In this document: positions 11,425 to 12,985 of the stretch, in pieces | How the letters are laid out: each line of letters starts with the position of its first letter | Numbering within the stretch: position 1 is the stretch's first letter | NCBI GenBank assembly: GCA_017998575.1 | Contig: JAGOCV010000091.1 | Coordinates: 1-12,985 of the forward strand | Direction: 5' to 3' | DNA: 12,985 bases | Source of the DNA: Burkholderiaceae bacterium | Lineage (GTDB): Bacteria; Pseudomonadota; Gammaproteobacteria; Burkholderiales; Burkholderiaceae | Translations under genes and position numbers: made by a program | The notes under the pieces: model-generated | The model's database searches: none | Seen by the model: the letters and a program-made list of their open reading frames with translations, nothing else | Told to the model about the DNA's origin: nothing

Positions 11425-12903
11425 TCAGAAACGGCTGAAGTACTCGCGGCGCTGGAAGTCGTCCTTGTCTTCGGCGGCCTCGAAGCGCTCCAGTTCGGCG
11501 CGCTTGAGGCGCTCATAGTAATTGACGAACGGCCGGCCGAAGGCTTCGCACAGCATGTCGTCAGCTTTGAGCGCGTCGAGCGCGGCGCCCAGGCTGGTGG
11601 GCAGCATCTCGTGCGAGCCGCCATACGGTGAGTCGGTGGCGGACGGCGCGGACAGTTGCTGCTCGATGCCGTCCAACCCGGCGTGGATCTGCGCGGCCAT
11701 GTAGAGGTACGGGTTGGCGGACGGCTCGCCGATGCGGTTCTCGATGCGCGTGCCGTTGTCGCCGCAGTCGCCCACCACGCGCAGCATGGCGCCGCGGTTG
11801 TCGCGGCCCCACAGCACCGCCTGGGGTGCCAGCGCGTTGGGACGGAAGCGGCCGAAGCCGTTGGCCGTGGGCGTGCAGAACACCGCCATGCCGCGCGCGT
11901 GGCGCAGCAGGCCGGCCAGGTACTGCTCGCCCGTGGCCGACAGCGTGTGCTGCGCAGCGTCGGGCGTGCTGCCGGTAGCCGGCGTTTCGCGGCGGAAGGC
12001 GTTGGCGCCAGTCTTCAGGTCGACCAGCGACTGGTGCAGGTGCCAGCCGCTCGACATGATGTTTGGGAAGGGCGGGCGGCACATGAAGGTGGCGTGGTAG
12101 CCCGCGCGCAGCAGCGCCTGGCGCACGCCGTTGCGGAACATCACCATATTGTCGGCCGCGGTGAGGGCGTCGCTGACGTTGAACACCGCCTCCACCTGGC
12201 TGGGCCCGAATTCGACTTCGAGCGACAGCAGCGGCAGGCTCATCGCCTGCGCCGTGCGTTGCACGATGCGCAGCGGTTCCTCGGCCATGTCGTACAGGCC
12301 GTCGGCCAGCATGTGATAGCCGGGGTGGATCATCGACACGCGCGGTGGCAGGCCGGGCCAGCCCGCCCGCTCGGGGTCGAGCTGGGCCTGCGTGTCTCCG
12401 ACGCGGTAGATGTGGAACTCGACTTCGAGCCCGCACTTCATGCCGTAGCCGGCCGCGGCCAGGCGGTCGAGCGCGCGTTGCAGCACGCGGCGCGTGTCCA
12501 GCTCGACGGGCGTGCCGTCCTGCATATAAGGCTGCGCGCGCAGCCAGCCACTCGATTCGGCCCACGGCAGTTCACGCCAGCTGGTGGGGTCGGCCACCAG
12601 CATCACGTTGCTGGCGAACTCGAATCCGGGCAGGTCGGCGGCGCCGCCCGGCTCGAACACCTTGAACGCGGTGCGGTCCGACGTGTCCTTGAGCAGCAGC
12701 GTGCTCACCAGGCCCACGCCGTCGCGCATGGCGGCGGCGGCGGCCGAGGCCACCAGCGTCTTGCTGCGCAGCACGCCGTGCACGTCGCACCAGACGAAGC
12801 GGACCAGTTCGGCGCCGCTGGCCTCGATGGCCGCTGCCGTCTGCACGAGGGCATGCTCGCGCGCGGCATCGTGGATGCCGCAGCGTTCAGCGAACGATGT
12901 CAT
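11425..12903 (-). CDS. glutamine-synthetase-like ligase (probable gamma-glutamyl-amine synthetase)
   Basis: The 492-residue protein has the full glutamine synthetase fold. The N-terminal beta-grasp part contains RFVWCDVHGVLRSK. The catalytic part carries the metal-binding Glu160/Glu162 (CGLEVEFHIY), Glu231/Glu238 (LEVEFGPSQVEAVF), His288/His290 (SSGWHLHQSL), the N-G-F-G-R-F loop at 348-353, WGRDNR (365-370), and R-I-E-N-R near 388 followed by SANPYLYMAAQIHAGLDGIE. The NLYDLP adenylylation tyrosine of housekeeping GlnA is absent, and the C-terminus ends DDFQRREYFSRF, as in GS-like enzymes of amine and aniline catabolism (PuuA, IpuC, AtdA1/TdnQ types). ATP-dependent joining of glutamate to an amine is thus more likely than ammonia assimilation. 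It heads the set with the ferredoxin and the ABM-fold protein. The ribosome site is poor. Confidence 0.88.
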   Translation of the reverse strand: MTSFAERCGIHDAAREHALVQTAAAIEASGAELVRFVWCDVHGVLRSKTLVASAAAAAMRDGVGLVSTLLLKDTSDRTAFKVFEPGGAADLPGFEFASNVMLVADPTSWRELPWAESSGWLRAQPYMQDGTPVELDTRRVLQRALDRLAAAGYGMKCGLEVEFHIYRVGDTQAQLDPERAGWPGLPPRVSMIHPGYHMLADGLYDMAEEPLRIVQRTAQAMSLPLLSLEVEFGPSQVEAVFNVSDALTAADNMVMFRNGVRQALLRAGYHATFMCRPPFPNIMSSGWHLHQSLVDLKTGANAFRRETPATGSTPDAAQHTLSATGEQYLAGLLRHARGMAVFCTPTANGFGRFRPNALAPQAVLWGRDNRGAMLRVVGDCGDNGTRIENRIGEPSANPYLYMAAQIHAGLDGIEQQLSAPSATDSPYGGSHEMLPTSLGAALDALKADDMLCEAFGRPFVNYYERLKRAELERFEAAEDKDDFQRREYFSRF

Positions 12904-12948
12904 GTGGAAGATCTGTGGTGAGGGTTGCTTCGGCGGGGCGGGCGACGC

Positions 12949-12985
12949 TCATGCTGTCTCGGTGGCGCCGGGCGCAGTCTTCTCG
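12949..12985 (-). CDS. possible 3' end of an upstream gene (partial)
   Basis: On the minus strand one frame runs from the window edge to a TGA at 12951-12949, with visible residues EKTAPGATETA. The codons are GC-rich at the third position, as expected for coding DNA here, and the stop lies 45 bases before the GS-like start. This would fit the last residues of the preceding operon gene, but eleven codons are too few to be sure or to suggest a family. Confidence 0.3.
   Translation of the reverse strand, partial: EKTAPGATETA

Noticed and set aside
11656..12921. A 421-codon plus-strand open frame opposite the GS-like gene
   Set aside because: It is the mirror of the GS coding strand, with His/Arg/Gly/Val-rich translation and no recognisable domain.
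1..12985. CRISPR arrays, tRNA or rRNA genes, transposases, att sites
   Set aside because: None was seen on reading both strands; the window is ordinary chromosomal coding DNA with short gaps.

Overview
The window looks like chromosomal DNA of a high-GC betaproteobacterium of the order Burkholderiales, of the Comamonadaceae or Alcaligenaceae type. The grounds are the codon use, a Bug/TctC-type periplasmic receptor (a family strongly expanded in that order), a TRAP carboxylate transporter, and a gentisate-type aromatic ring-cleavage block. No tRNA, rRNA, CRISPR array, insertion sequence or phage gene was seen, and no gap without a gene exceeds about 180 bases.

Left part (1-3650). On the plus strand is the 3' part of a TPR plus outer-membrane beta-barrel (YaiO-like) gene, followed by a 38-residue single-span membrane peptide with an excellent Shine-Dalgarno. 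On the minus strand a compact set reads NUDIX hydrolase -> CreA -> plant-type [2Fe-2S] ferredoxin, joined by two ATGA stop/start overlaps, with an HDOD protein just downstream.

Middle (3650-8380). A TRAP transporter is split. The periplasmic receptor (DctP) lies at 3714-4757, while the two membrane subunits (DctQ, DctM) lie at 6389-8255 on the same strand. Between them sit two plus-strand genes, a Bug-family receptor and a small NIPSNAP-like protein. A 21-codon minigene with its own GGAGG exactly bridges DctQ and DctM.

Right part (8380-12985). On the minus strand are gentisate 1,2-dioxygenase and fumarylpyruvate hydrolase, overlapping by ATGA. A MarR regulator is divergent from them, and a 26-bp operator-like palindrome sits in the shared promoter region. 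Convergent with MarR is a second minus-strand set: glutamine-synthetase-like ligase -> adrenodoxin-type [2Fe-2S] ferredoxin -> antibiotic-biosynthesis-monooxygenase-fold protein. A ferredoxin and a GS-like gamma-glutamyl ligase beside a gentisate-type ring-cleavage pair suggest catabolism of an aromatic amine or aminoaromatic acid, with the TRAP and Bug receptors for uptake. This is an inference. The oxygenase it requires is not in the window and would be expected upstream of 12985. Maleylpyruvate isomerase is also missing.
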